A stretch of 39,019 nt of DNA from positions 1 to 39,019 of the forward strand of contig JAMLIC010000073.1 of assembly GCA_023954375.1 (NCBI GenBank), given 5' to 3'. The position numbers and the translations under genes are program-made. Source of the stretch: Planctomycetota bacterium (lineage in GTDB: Bacteria; Planctomycetota; J058). Below the pieces are notes generated by a model that was given only the letters and a program-made list of their open reading frames with translations, did no database searches and had not been told where the DNA came from. Numbering within the stretch: position 1 is the first letter of the stretch; each line of letters begins with the position of its first letter. This document shows, one piece after another, positions 7,464 through 18,100 of this stretch.

Positions 7464-9640
7464 GCCGCCCCGCCCACGAGGGCCCGCACGCGCCGCCCGA
7501 GCCAGCGCCAGAGGACGCGCGGCCCGAGCCGCAGGGCCAGGTCGCGCGCCAGCGGCCGCCGGGTGACCGCCGTCGTGCGCAGCCCCGTCCACACGCGCGC
7601 CCACTCGTGCGCGACGAGGTCGGGGCCGCCGAGCGCGGCCACCGCCTCGAGGTGGCGCTTCACCGCCCAGGCCGCCAGCGCGGTGTGGCCGGTGTCGGGG
7701 TTGTCGACGGTGTTGTGCAGCTCGATCAGGTAGGGGTCGATCCCGTGGTGGCGCAGGAGGTCGATCGCCTGCATGTAGGTGGCGCCGAGCCCGGTGAGCT
7801 CGATCGCCAGGTTCAGCCCGAGGAGCTCGGGCAGGTAGCGCCGCGGGTGCTGCCCGATCGCCAGCCAGAAGGCGGCCGGCGCGAAGGCGCCCTCGACGAA
7901 CCCCGGCCAGCGGGCGAACTCGGGCGACTCGAACGGCGGCAGGCTGACCCCCAGGTCGGCCAGGAGCCGGCGCAGGAGGTTCGGGTGGTTGCGCGCCGGG
8001 TCGCCGCCGCCCACCTCGTCGGCGTAGATGACGTGGAGCACGGCGCCGACGTGGGTGTGCGCCGTCGTGGCGCGCGCGGCGTACTGCAGCCAGGCGCCGT
8101 CGACGAGCACGGTGGGCGCCATCTGCGTGAGCACCCACACGGTGTCCGCGCGGTCGAGGAGCGGCGGCCCCGTGGGCGGGCGGTAGGCCTCGACCTGCGC
8201 CCGGTGACGCCGGTCGATCCAGGCGTCGAGGGCGGCCGGGCTCCACGGGAAGGGCCGCAGGTGCGCGGCGCGCACCCGGCGCGCGCGGCGCAGGACCCGC
8301 CGCACGAGCGCGTCGGCCGCGGGGAGGAGGTCGGGCCGCTCCTCGACGTTCAGGAGCCCGTGGTAGAGGTCGCGGTCGCCGACGCGCGCCGGCGCGGCCG
8401 GGGCGCGCGCCGGCAGGAGCGGCGGCGGGGGGGCGGGCTGGCGCGCGGAGCGCGGCTGGCGCGCCGACGGGCGGGGGCCGGGCGCGTCGGCCGCGCCCCC
8501 GGGCAGGGCCGCGATCCAGGCGCGCAGGACCTCCTGCTCGGCCGCGTCGAAGACGCCGAACATGGGGCCGCCGAACGCGAGCAGGGCCAGGAGGCGGCTC
8601 TCGTGGGGGCGCCCCGGGACGACGAGCGGCGAGGCGGCGAGCGCCTCGAGGAACCCCTCGGCGTCGACCGGCCGGGCCGAGAACCACGCGTCGATCGGCC
8701 GGCCGCCGACCGTGTGCTGGCGGTGGTAGCCGGCCCCGTGCGGCGCCTTGCGGCGCACGAGCGCGAGCATGCGCGCCCGCGGGTCGCCCTCGTCGCGCGC
8801 GCGCAGGGCCGCGGCCCAGCGCTCGAGGGCGGCGTGCCAGGCGCGGGCGGCGCGCCAGGCGCGCGCCCAGTGGGCCAGGGCCGCGGCGCCCGCGTCGTCG
8901 AGGTGCTGGCGCAGGGCCACCAGGGCGCGGGCGGCCGCCGGGCCGCGGCGGGCCTCGTCGGTGTGGCGCTCGCGCCAGGCGCCGGGCGGGGCGGCGGCCA
9001 GGGCCAGCGGCGAGGGGCCGGCGGTGAAGTGCAGGAGGCTCAGGCCGAGCGCCTCCGGCAGGAGCGCGCGCGGGGAGGGCGCGAGCGCCAGCGGCAGGGC
9101 GGCCAGGGCGAAGGCCTCCGCGCGCAGGTCGGGGTCCTCGACGAAGGTGCGGTCGCCCGGCGGCGGCAGGTCGACGCCGAGGGCGCGGAGGAGGCCGCGG
9201 TACTCGTTGCCGGCGTTCCTCGTCGGGTCGCCCTTGCCGATCGCGTGGCCGTGGAGCCAGAGCAGGTGCCCGCCCAGCGGCGTGTGGGCGCGCGAGGCGT
9301 CGGCGCCGCGCTCGAGCCACACGCCCTCGAGCAGCGCGCAGGGGGCGTACTGGCGCAGGGCGTCGACCCGCCAGGCGGCGGGCCGGGCGGCGACCTCGGC
9401 GGCCGCGGCCTCGCGCCGGGCGACGCCCCACGCCGCGAGCGCCTCGGCGCGCGCGGGCAGGTCGTCGGGGCCGCCGTGGTCGCCGAGCACCTCCGGCCCG
9501 TCCTGGGCGGAGACCGGGGCGGCGGCCAGCGCGGCGGCCGCCAGGCCGCGGGCCACCGGCAGCAGATGCGGGTGCTCGTCGACGTGGAGGAGGGGCCAGT
9601 AGAGCGCCCTGGGCTCGGCTTCGGCGGTCGCGCCCTGCAT
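7460..9640 (-). CDS. Tandem haem-oxygenase-like iron-containing redox enzyme, 726 aa
   Basis: Resembles the iron-containing redox enzyme family (haem-oxygenase-like di-iron/iron oxidases and oxygenases such as UndA, BesC and SznF by family knowledge). It is internally duplicated: LYWPLLHVDEHPHLLP (from about residue 13) matches LYHGLLNVEERPDLLP (from about 425), and GKGDPTRNAGNEYRGLLRALGVDLPP matches GGGDPARN...LLRRLLADLGVSLPP. The C-terminal copy keeps a likely metal-ligand set: Glu in LAIELTG (about 614) and His/Asp/His in LHNTVDNPDTGH (642-652). The N-terminal copy lacks this Asp/His pattern and is probably non-catalytic. A linker (about 300-420) has a GGPMFGVF segment and a Pro-rich stretch. 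ATG 9640 precedes the first repeat directly; the ribosome site is weak. It overlaps the PKS-NRPS by 4 bp, so it probably tailors that enzyme's product or supplies a precursor (inference). Confidence 0.82.
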   Translation of the reverse strand: MQGATAEAEPRALYWPLLHVDEHPHLLPVARGLAAAALAAAPVSAQDGPEVLGDHGGPDDLPARAEALAAWGVARREAAAAEVAARPAAWRVDALRQYAPCALLEGVWLERGADASRAHTPLGGHLLWLHGHAIGKGDPTRNAGNEYRGLLRALGVDLPPPGDRTFVEDPDLRAEAFALAALPLALAPSPRALLPEALGLSLLHFTAGPSPLALAAAPPGAWRERHTDEARRGPAAARALVALRQHLDDAGAAALAHWARAWRAARAWHAALERWAAALRARDEGDPRARMLALVRRKAPHGAGYHRQHTVGGRPIDAWFSARPVDAEGFLEALAASPLVVPGRPHESRLLALLAFGGPMFGVFDAAEQEVLRAWIAALPGGAADAPGPRPSARQPRSARQPAPPPPLLPARAPAAPARVGDRDLYHGLLNVEERPDLLPAADALVRRVLRRARRVRAAHLRPFPWSPAALDAWIDRRHRAQVEAYRPPTGPPLLDRADTVWVLTQMAPTVLVDGAWLQYAARATTAHTHVGAVLHVIYADEVGGGDPARNHPNLLRRLLADLGVSLPPFESPEFARWPGFVEGAFAPAAFWLAIGQHPRRYLPELLGLNLAIELTGLGATYMQAIDLLRHHGIDPYLIELHNTVDNPDTGHTALAAWAVKRHLEAVAALGGPDLVAHEWARVWTGLRTTAVTRRPLARDLALRLGPRVLWRWLGRRVRALVGGAA

Positions 9641-9712
9641 CGCCCGACACTCTAGCCGCGCGAGACCGCGCGCGCCGTTGCCCCCGGGGAGCGCGGCGGG
9701 GAGAGTACCGGG
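9641..9712. promoter_or_regulatory. Divergent intergenic region between the iron enzyme/PKS-NRPS pair and the MMPL exporter
   Basis: These 72 bp must hold or adjoin promoters for both directions. A good ribosome site for the exporter (GGGGAGAG, 9698-9705) sits 7 nt before GTG 9713. A TAGAGT hexamer on the minus strand is the only AT-containing -10-like element seen. No operator palindrome stands out. Confidence 0.35.
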
Positions 9713-11962
9713 GTGGCGGGGCCCGACGACGAGCGCTGGAGCGACCGCCTCGTGCGGCGCCGTGGGGCGGCGGCCGCGGCGGGCGTCGCCGCCGTCCTGG
9801 CGCTGGCCGGCGGCCTCCCGCGCCTGCGCCTCGACGTGAGCAACGAGTCGCTGTTCGTGGCCGGCGACCCGGCGCTCGAGGCCTACGCGCGCTTCACGCG
9901 CGACTTCGGCGGCGACGACGCGGTCTACGTGCTCGTCGACGCGGCCGACCCCTTCGTCGACCCGGACCGGGGGCGCCTCCTGGCCCTGGGCGACGCCCTG
10001 CGGGGGCTGCCCTACGTCGTCGAGGTGACCTCGCCCCTGCACGGCCGCGTGCTCTTCGCCGAGGACGGCGCCCTGGTCGGGCGCGCGCTCGCCGAGGCCC
10101 GGGACGACGACCCCGCGGCGTGGCGCGCGCGCGTCCTCGGCTACCCGCCGTTCCTCGGCCAGGCGATCTCGCCCGACGGGCGCCACGTCGGCTTCCTGGT
10201 CCGGCTGGACCCGTCGGTGCGGACGCCGCGGGGGCGCGCCGAGGTGAGCGACGCCGTCGACGCGCTCCTGGCCGCGGGCCCGTGGCGCGACCTCCCGCAC
10301 GCGGCCGTGGGGACGCCGCTGATCACGACGCGCGCCTCGCGCCTCCTCCTGCGCGAGGTGGCGCGGGCGCTGGCGCTCGGCCTCGGGGTCGCGGCGCTCG
10401 CGCTGTGGCTCCTCTTCGGCAGCGCGCGGGCGCTGGCGCTGCCGCTCGGGGTCACGGCGGGCGCGCTGGTCGCCGCCCTGGGCGCCATGGGCTGGCTCGG
10501 CCTGCCCCTGAGCACCGTCAGCGCGATCCTCGTGACGCTCCTCGTGTGCGTCGGCGTGGCCGACGCCATGCACCTCCTCACGGCGCACGAGCGCCTGGCG
10601 CGCGGCGGCCTGCCGCCCCGGGTCGCGCTCGCGCGCGCGCTCGACGAGGTGCTGGCGCCGTGCCTGATGACGACCCTGACCACGGCCGCCGGCTTCGCGG
10701 CGCTCGCCACCTCGCAGGTGGCGCCGGTGCGGAACCTGGGGCTGGCGGCCAGCCTCGGCGCCGTGGCGGCGTTCGGCCTGCTCCTGGCCCTGGCGCCGCT
10801 CGCCCTGGGCGGCTGGGCGCCGGCCCCGCGCCCGGCGCCCGGCGCCCGGCCCGTCGAGCGGCTCCTCGCCGCGCTCGGGCGCGCAGGGGCCCGCCGCCCC
10901 CGGGCCGTGGTCGCGGCGGCGGCCGTCCTCACGGCGGCGGCGCTCCCCGGGCTCGGGCGGCTCGAGGCCAACCAGAACCTGGTGAAGAACCTGCGGCCGG
11001 ACGAGCCGCTGCGGCGCGCGCTCGAGTTCGTCCACGCGCGCATGGGCGGGACGACCTCGGCCGAGGTCGTGCTCGACCCGCTCGCGCCCACCCCCTCGGG
11101 CGACCCGCCGGCCGAGCTCCTGCGCCGCCTCGAGGGGCTCGAGGGCTGGCTCGCGGGGCTCCACCCGGCCGTGCGCCACGTGCAGAGCGTGGACCTCGGC
11201 CTGCGCGAGGCGCACCACCTTTTCGACGGCCCGCGCGAGGTCCCGCGCGACGACGCGGCGGCCGCGCAGCTCCTCCTCGCCCTGCAGCTGGCCGACTCGG
11301 CCTTCGTCGAGCGCTTCGTGCGGGGGCCGCGCCTGCGCCTCTCGCTGCGGCTCGACCTCGTCGACACGCGCGAGCTCAAGGCGCTCCTGCGCCGGCTCGA
11401 GGAGGAGCTCCCCCGGCGGCTGGGCGACGTCGCCCGCTGGGAGCTCACCGGGGGCGCCTACCTGCTCAACCGCTCGGACGACTACCTGCTGCGGACGCAG
11501 GCCGAGAGCCTCGCCTGGGCCCTGGCGGTCGTGGTCGCGCTCGTGGCCGCCTGGGCCCGCCGCCCGCGGCTGGCGCTGCTCTCGCTCGTGCCCAACGTCC
11601 TGCCGGTCGTGTGGGTCCTGGGGCTCATGGGCTGGGCGGGGCTCGGCGTGACCGCGGCCAACTGCCTCGTCGGCGCCGTGGCGCTGGGCGTCGTCGTGGA
11701 CGACTCGGTGCACCTCCTGCACGGCCTGCGCGAGGGGGGCGTCGAGCAGGCGCTGGCCCGCGCCGGCCGCCCGATCCTGTTCACCACGCTCGTGCTCGTC
11801 GGCTGCTTCGCCAGCTACCTCGCGGCGGACCTGGGCCACCTGCGCCAGTTCGGCGCGATCACCGCCACGGCCTTCCTCCTGGCGCTGGCCGCGGACCTGC
11901 TCCTCCTGCCGGCCCTCCTCGTCGCGTGGGACAGGACGACGAGAGGTCACTTCGGGACCTAA
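9713..11962 (+). CDS. RND/MMPL-family transporter, 749 aa
   Basis: Inner-membrane export permease of the RND superfamily, MMPL-like branch. Two homologous halves are visible. Each has one TM helix, a large periplasmic domain (about residues 40-190 and 410-590) and a cluster of five TM helices, for example ALALGLGVAALALWLLFG onward and SLAWALAVVVALVAAWA onward. VCVGVADAMHLLTAHE and ALGVVVDDSVHLLHGL are the equivalent TM4-type segments carrying the Asp residues expected for proton relay. The length suits a single-chain MMPL/HpnN-like protein that exports lipids or lipophilic molecules. GTG 9713 is chosen for its well-spaced GGGGAGAG. Divergence from the biosynthetic genes suggests product export (inference). 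No periplasmic adaptor or outer-membrane channel gene is seen. Confidence 0.88.
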   Translation: MAGPDDERWSDRLVRRRGAAAAAGVAAVLALAGGLPRLRLDVSNESLFVAGDPALEAYARFTRDFGGDDAVYVLVDAADPFVDPDRGRLLALGDALRGLPYVVEVTSPLHGRVLFAEDGALVGRALAEARDDDPAAWRARVLGYPPFLGQAISPDGRHVGFLVRLDPSVRTPRGRAEVSDAVDALLAAGPWRDLPHAAVGTPLITTRASRLLLREVARALALGLGVAALALWLLFGSARALALPLGVTAGALVAALGAMGWLGLPLSTVSAILVTLLVCVGVADAMHLLTAHERLARGGLPPRVALARALDEVLAPCLMTTLTTAAGFAALATSQVAPVRNLGLAASLGAVAAFGLLLALAPLALGGWAPAPRPAPGARPVERLLAALGRAGARRPRAVVAAAAVLTAAALPGLGRLEANQNLVKNLRPDEPLRRALEFVHARMGGTTSAEVVLDPLAPTPSGDPPAELLRRLEGLEGWLAGLHPAVRHVQSVDLGLREAHHLFDGPREVPRDDAAAAQLLLALQLADSAFVERFVRGPRLRLSLRLDLVDTRELKALLRRLEEELPRRLGDVARWELTGGAYLLNRSDDYLLRTQAESLAWALAVVVALVAAWARRPRLALLSLVPNVLPVVWVLGLMGWAGLGVTAANCLVGAVALGVVVDDSVHLLHGLREGGVEQALARAGRPILFTTLVLVGCFASYLAADLGHLRQFGAITATAFLLALAADLLLLPALLVAWDRTTRGHFGT

Positions 11963-12054
11963 GTCCCTGTGCCATGGTGGGAGGCCGGCGGAGGGGTGCG
12001 GTGGTTTCCCGAAACCTGGTGTCAATCACACCTGCCCGCGCGGATCGTGCACAC

Positions 12055-12070
12055 CCCTGTGTTCACAGGG
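12055..12070. promoter_or_regulatory. 16-bp palindrome, operator candidate upstream of the FN3 gene
   Basis: CCCTGTG-TT-CACAGGG is a perfect inverted repeat with a two-base centre, too tight for an RNA hairpin but typical of a dimeric repressor or activator site. It lies 15 bp before a consensus TTGACA. A weaker GGTGT/ACACC pair is present just upstream (about 12018-12032). Confidence 0.45.
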
Positions 12071-12084
12071 TTTGCAGGACAACT

Positions 12085-12117
12085 TTGACAGAAAAGTGGT
12101 GAAGCCAGGCGCCTGGC
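12085..12117 (+). promoter_or_regulatory. Putative promoter -35 element plus 14-bp palindrome before the FN3 gene
   Basis: TTGACA (12085-12090) is a consensus -35 hexamer in an unusually AT-rich patch. No good -10 box follows at 16-18 bp; that position is occupied by the perfect palindrome GCCAGGCGCCTGGC (12104-12117), possibly an activator or repressor site that replaces or masks it. The remainder of 11963-12153 holds no gene. The ribosome site GGAGG (12144-12148) is 5 nt before ATG 12154. Confidence 0.4.
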
Positions 12118-12153
12118 GATGGCACGATCCGCCCCTCGCCCACGGAGGCGCCC

Positions 12154-15100
12154 ATGCGCTCCCTCGCCCTCCTCGCCCCCGTCCTGCTCGCGCTCGCGCT
12201 CGCCGCCCCGGCGCTCGCGCAGGACGACCACTCCAACGTGCGCAGCAGCGCGGCCACCTTGATCGACGTCGACGGCGCGCTCGTGCCGGGCGAGATCGAG
12301 GTGCGCGACGACCGCGACTGGTTCCGCTTCCGGGTCACGGCCGGTGTGATCTACACCGTGTTCACGGTCGCCCAGCCCGGCATGGACGTCGAGCTCGACG
12401 TCTACTCGCCCCAGGGCGCGCACAACGGCAACGGCGACAAGGCCGGCGACGGGAGCGCCTTCCTCGAGTTCACCGCCTGGACCACCGGCACGTGGTACGC
12501 GCGCGTGACCCACGGCCGGCGCGGGACGGGGCGGTACGCGATCGGCGTGGCGGGGCACCGGCTGGCGCGGCCGCCCCGCGACCTGGCCGCGCAGGCGACC
12601 GGCGCGACGCGCGTCGTCCTCACGTGGACGGACTGGTCGGCGCCCGGGAGCAACGAGGACGGCTTCGAGGTCGAGCGCTGCGTCGTGGGCGACGCGGCCT
12701 ACACGACGGTCGTCCGGCTGGCGGCGAACACGACCACCTACACGGACCTGTCGGCGGTCGAGGGCGCCGCGGCGGACTACCGCGTGGTGTCGACGACCGG
12801 GACCGGCCGGATCGCGTCGAACCTGGCGCGCGTCACGACGCCGCCCGCCGCGCCGACGAACCTGCGCGGGACGGCCGCGACGACCACGCAGGTGGACCTC
12901 ACCTGGACCGACGTGTCGACGCGCGAGACCGGCTACCGGCTCGAGCGGCAGTCGTCGGGGACCTTCAGCTACACGACGATCGCGCACCTCCCGGCCGACG
13001 CCACCTCGTACTCCGACGCGACGGCGCCGGCGAACACCCAGCACCACTACCGGCTCTACGCGGTGGGGCCAGGCGGCGAGAGCGCCCCGGCCACCCTGTC
13101 GACCACGTCGATCGTCGTCCCGGCGCCGATCGAGCTCTACACCCGCCACGTCGCGCCCGCGCACGTCGAGCTGCGCTGGCTCGACCGCTCGACGAACGAG
13201 GACGGCTTCCGGATCGAGCGCCGCCTCCACGGGACCGTCGACTTCAGCGCCGTCGGGACGACGCCCGCCGACCTGACCAGGTTCGTCGACACGACGACCC
13301 AGCCCGACACGCGCTACGACTACCGCGTCGTGGCCTTCGCCGGCCCGCACGACTCGCCGCCGACCTGGACGAGCACCGTCCAGGTCGGGCTGCCCGGGCC
13401 GACCGACCTCCTGGCCGCCGCCGCCGGGCCGGCGCGGGTGCTCCTCGCCTGGGTCGACCACGCCGCCGACGAGGGCGGCTTCCGGATCGAGCGCCGGATC
13501 CCGCCGACGTGGAGCTGGGCGGGGATCGGCGCCACGGCGGCGGACGTGACCGTGTTCGAGGACACGACGGCGCAGCCCGGCACGACCTACGAGTACCGCG
13601 TGCGCGCCTTCCGCGGCGCGGGCCACTCGCCGTACTGCGAGGGCGTGATCCTGACGATCCCCGCGACGACGCCGCCGGCGACGCCGCGCGCGCCCGACGG
13701 GCTGCGCGCCGTCGCGGGCGGCCCCTCGCTCGTGGGCCTCACCTGGCGCGACCGCGCGAGCGACGAGACCGGCTACCGCGTCGAGCGCCGCCCGGCGGGC
13801 GGCGGGGCCTTCGCGCAGGTCGCGCTGCTGCCGGCCGATGCCGCCGCGCACACGGACGACACGGCGTCACCCGGCGCGACCTACGACTACCGGGTCGTGG
13901 CCCTGTGCCCCGGCGGGGACGCCGCGAGCGGCGTCGTGAGCGTGACGACCCCGCGCGGCGGGCTGCTCGTCAACGGCGACTTCGAGGCGGGCGACCTGCG
14001 CGGCTGGACGACGTTCGGCGTGACCCCGCCGGCCGAGGCGCGCGTCGCGCCGTTCGCGACGGTCAACGGTGTGGTCTCGAGCGCGCTCGAGCTCTCGGGC
14101 GTCGGCGGCGGCGCGGCGGCCGGCGTGCGGCAGACGGTCGTGCTCGCCGCGGGCGACGTGACGGTCGAGGCGCGGATCGCCCTGCACGCGCCGCAGCCCA
14201 ACCCGACGGGCGGCGTCGCCACGCTGCTCTTCGACGGCGCGGTCGTCGCCTCGCGCACCTTCAACGGCCCGCTCAACGGCCAGCTGATCCGCTGGACCCT
14301 GCGGCGGGCCCTCACGGGCGTCGCGGCCGGCGCGCACGAGGTCGCCGTCCGCTGGGAGCGGCAGGGGTCCGTCGACGCGACCACGCCGCGGCTCCACGTG
14401 GACGACGTGCGCCTCCTGGGCTCCGCCGTCCCGGTCGCGCCGGGCGCGCCGACGGGCCTGCGCGTGGTGAGCAGCGGGCCGACCGGGGTGGAGCTGGCCT
14501 GGACCGACGCGTCGAGCGACGAGGCCGGCTTCCGGATCGAGCGCAGCCCGGCGGGCGGCGTGGGCTTCGCGGAGGTCGGGCAGGTCGCGGCGAACGTCAC
14601 CCGCTTCACCGACGCGACCCCCGTGGCGCCCGGCCACGTGCGGGAGTACCGCGTCGTGGCCGTCGGCGTCGGCCCCGACTCGGCGCCGAGCAACGTCGCC
14701 GCGACGCCCGCGCCGGCGGCGCCCGCCGCGCCGACGGACCTGCAGGCGACGACCGCCTGGCTCGAGGTGCGCCTCGGCTGGACCGACGCGTCGCTGGCCG
14801 AGACCGGGTTCCGGATCGAGCGCCGCTCGCCCGGCGGGAGCTTCGCGGACGTGGGCCTCGTGGCGGCCGACACGACGAGCTTCACCGACGCGGTCCCGCC
14901 CGGCGTCGACCTCGAGTACCGCGTCGTCGCCGTGAACGACGGCGGCGAGGGCGCCTCGAGCGTCGTCGCCGTGACGACGGTCGCGACGCCGCCCGTGCCC
15001 GTCGCCCCCGACGGGCTCGTGGCCACCGTCGTCGGCCCGAACCGCGTGGACCTGGCCTGGAACGACCGCTCGACCGACGAGGTCGGCTTCCGGATCGAGC

Positions 15101-18100
15101 GGCGGCTCCTCCTGCCGGCGCTCTTCCCCCAGTCGTTCGAGGCGCTGGCCACCGTGGCGGCCGACGTGACGACCTACAGCGACCCCACCGCGCAGGCGGG
15201 GAGCGAGTACGACTACCGCGTCGTCGCCCTGGGCGCGGCCGGGGGGTCCTTGCCCAGCGACCTCGCGCGCGTGCGCACGACGACGCTCCTGCACCCGATC
15301 GAGCTGCAGGCGCCGGTCGTCGCGCCGGGCTGGGTCGAGGTCACCTGGCGGGACCGGACGACGACCGAGACCGGGTTCCGGATCGAGCGCCGCCTGGGGC
15401 ACCACGGCCCGTTCACGGCGATCGGGGCGGTCGGCGCCGACGTGACGCGCTTCGTCGACCGGACCGCGCCGGCGGCCACGGACGTCTTCTACCAGGTGGT
15501 CGCCGAGACGCTGGGCGGCGAGTCCGCGCCATCGAGCTTCGTGCGCGTGGGGACCCCGGCCCCGCCCCCGCCGCCGCCGGCGCGGAGCCTGCGCGCGGTC
15601 GCCACGGCGCCCTTCACGGTCGAGCTGGCCTGGACCGACCACGCGACCGACGAGGCGGGCTACCGGGTCGAGCGGCGCCGCGCCGACGACGGCTTCCAGG
15701 TCGTGGCCACGCTCCCGCCCGACGCGACCGGCTACACCGACGGCGGGCTGACCCCGGACCGGACCTACGAGTACCGCGTGCGGCCGTTCACGGCGGGCGG
15801 GCCGGCGCCGGCGGTGGAGACGGTCGCGGTCACCACGCCGCGGGCCGGCGTGCTCGTCAACGGCGACTTCGAGGCGGGCGACCTGCGCGGCTGGACGGTC
15901 ACGGCCGGCGCCCGGCTCGAGGTGCGGCCGCACGACGTCGACGGGGACGGGACGGCGACGCAGGCGCTCGTCGTCAGCGAGCCGCCCGTGTCGCTCGCGC
16001 AGACGGTCGAGCTCGTCCAGGGCGACGTCGACCTCGAGCTGCAGGCGGCGAGCTCGAGTCGCAAGGGGATCGTCACGCTGCTCCTCGACGGCCGGGTCGT
16101 CGACCGGGTCGAGCTCGACAAGCTCCCCGGCCAGGACACGCGGGCGACGCTGCGCGGGCGCGTCGCCGTGGCGGCGGGCCTGCACGAGGTGCGGATCTCC
16201 GTGCACGACCTGCGCCAGTGGGACACCGTCTACCTCGACGACCTCGTGCTCACCGGCAGCGCCGTGCCGGCGCCCCCGCCGGCGCCGACGGCGCTCGGGA
16301 TCACGGCCGGGACGGCCACGCGGATCGACCTGGCCTGGGGCGCCGCCGCCGGCGCGACCGGCTACCGGGTGCAGCGGAGCATCCTCGGCGACGGCTTCGT
16401 CGAATTGGGGCGCACGGCGGCCGGCGTGACGCGCTTCTCCGACCCGACCGTGCAGCCCGGGCGCGTCTACCAGTACCGCGTGCTCGCGACGAGCGGCGCG
16501 GGCCACTCGCCGCCGAGCAACGTGGTCCAGCGCTCGTCGCTCTCGCGCCCGGCGGCGCCGGCGAACCTGGCCGCCTCGACGACCGGGGCGGCGCTCGTGA
16601 CGCTCACCTGGACCGACCGGTCGACGAGCGAGGTCGGCTTCGTGATCGAGCGCCGGTCGTCGGCCGGCGGCGCGTTCGCGCTGCTGGGCGTCGTCGGCCC
16701 GAACGTCACCTCGTTCCTCGACGCGGCGGCCCTGCCCCTCAGCGACTACGACTACCGCGTGCTCGCCTTCAACGACTCGGGCGAGTCGGCCGCCGCGACC
16801 GTGAGCGTGACGACCGGGACGCCGCCCCCTGCGCCCGCGCCGCCCATGAGCTTCAACGCGACCTCGGCCGGCGCGGCGGGCGTCCTGCTCACCTGGACGC
16901 CGGGCACGGACCCGGACACGGGCTACCGGATCGTGCGCGACTTCGAGGTCCTGGGCGTGGCGCCCGCCGGCGCGGCGAGCTTCGTCGACGCCACGGCCGA
17001 GGCCGGGCGCGACTACGGCTACCTGCTCTACCGCGTGAGCGCGGGCGGCGAGGTCCGGCGCGGCGAGGTCCGTCTGCGGGTGGGCAGCCGCGCGCCGGGG
17101 CCGATGACCGACCTGCGGGCCGACGCCCTCGCCCCCGACCGCGTGCTCCTGCGCTGGGCCGACGCCGAGCGCGAGGGCGGCTACCTGGTCGAGCGGCGGA
17201 CGGGCGGCGGGGCGTTCGAGCAGGTCGTCGCCCTGGGGCCTGATGCGACCGCCTGGCTCGACGCGATGGCCGCGCCGGGGACGACGCACGAGTGGCGGGT
17301 GACGGCCACGAGCCCGCACGGCGACGGCGCGCAGGCGGCGGTGTCGGCGACGACGCCGCCGGCCGGGGTCCTGTTCAACGGCGACTTCGAGGCGGGCGAC
17401 CTGCGCGGCTGGACCCGCTTCGGGCCCCCCGGCGCCCGCGTGGAGACGACCTTCTTCGACGTGGACGGCGACGGCCGGAGCTCCTGGGCCCTCGTGGTGA
17501 AGGAGGCGGGCCACGGCCACCAGGTGGGCGTCGCCCAGGAGGTGCGGCTGGCCGACGGCGCGCTCGAGCTCGAGGTGTGGGTCGACGTGACCTCGGGCGT
17601 GAACACCGACGGCGGGGAGGTGTCGCTCGTGTTCGACGGCCTCGTCGTCGGCCGCCACCACTTCGTCTCGACCTCCGTCCACGCGCCGCCCCAGCCGACG
17701 CGCCTGCGCGCGACCCTCCCGCACGTGACGGCGGGGACGCACGAGGTGCGGCTCATGGTCCAGCGTGGCCCGGGGACGGCGTCGTACACGCCCTGGCTGT
17801 ACTTCGACGACCTGCGCCTGTGGGGCAGCGCCGTGCCGTCACGCCCGGCGGCGCCCGACGCGCTCGCGGCCGCGCGCGCGTCGACCGGCGTGCGGCTGAC
17901 CTGGGTCGACCGGGCGAGCGACGAGGTCGAGTTCCGGATCGAGCGCAGCCCGCCGGGCGGCGGCGCCTTCGTCGAGGTCGGCCGGGCGCCGCGCGACGCG
18001 ACGTCGTTCGTCGACGTGACGGCCGCGGCCGGCACGCCCTACGAGTACCGCGTCTTCGCCACGAACGAGGGCGGCGACTCGGCGACGGCGGCCGTCGTCA

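Noticed and set aside
71..7733. Very long Arg/Pro-rich open frames on the plus strand opposite the PKS-NRPS
   Set aside because: They have no motifs, show extreme Arg/Gly/Pro content and mirror the codon structure of the real minus-strand gene; this is the usual antisense effect of very high GC. Their switch of frame near 3.5 kb helped locate the KR frameshifts.
13867..17742. 1291-codon minus-strand frame opposite the FN3 gene
   Set aside because: Its apparent repeats simply mirror the FN3 repeats on the coding strand; there is no signal peptide, ribosome site or recognisable domain.
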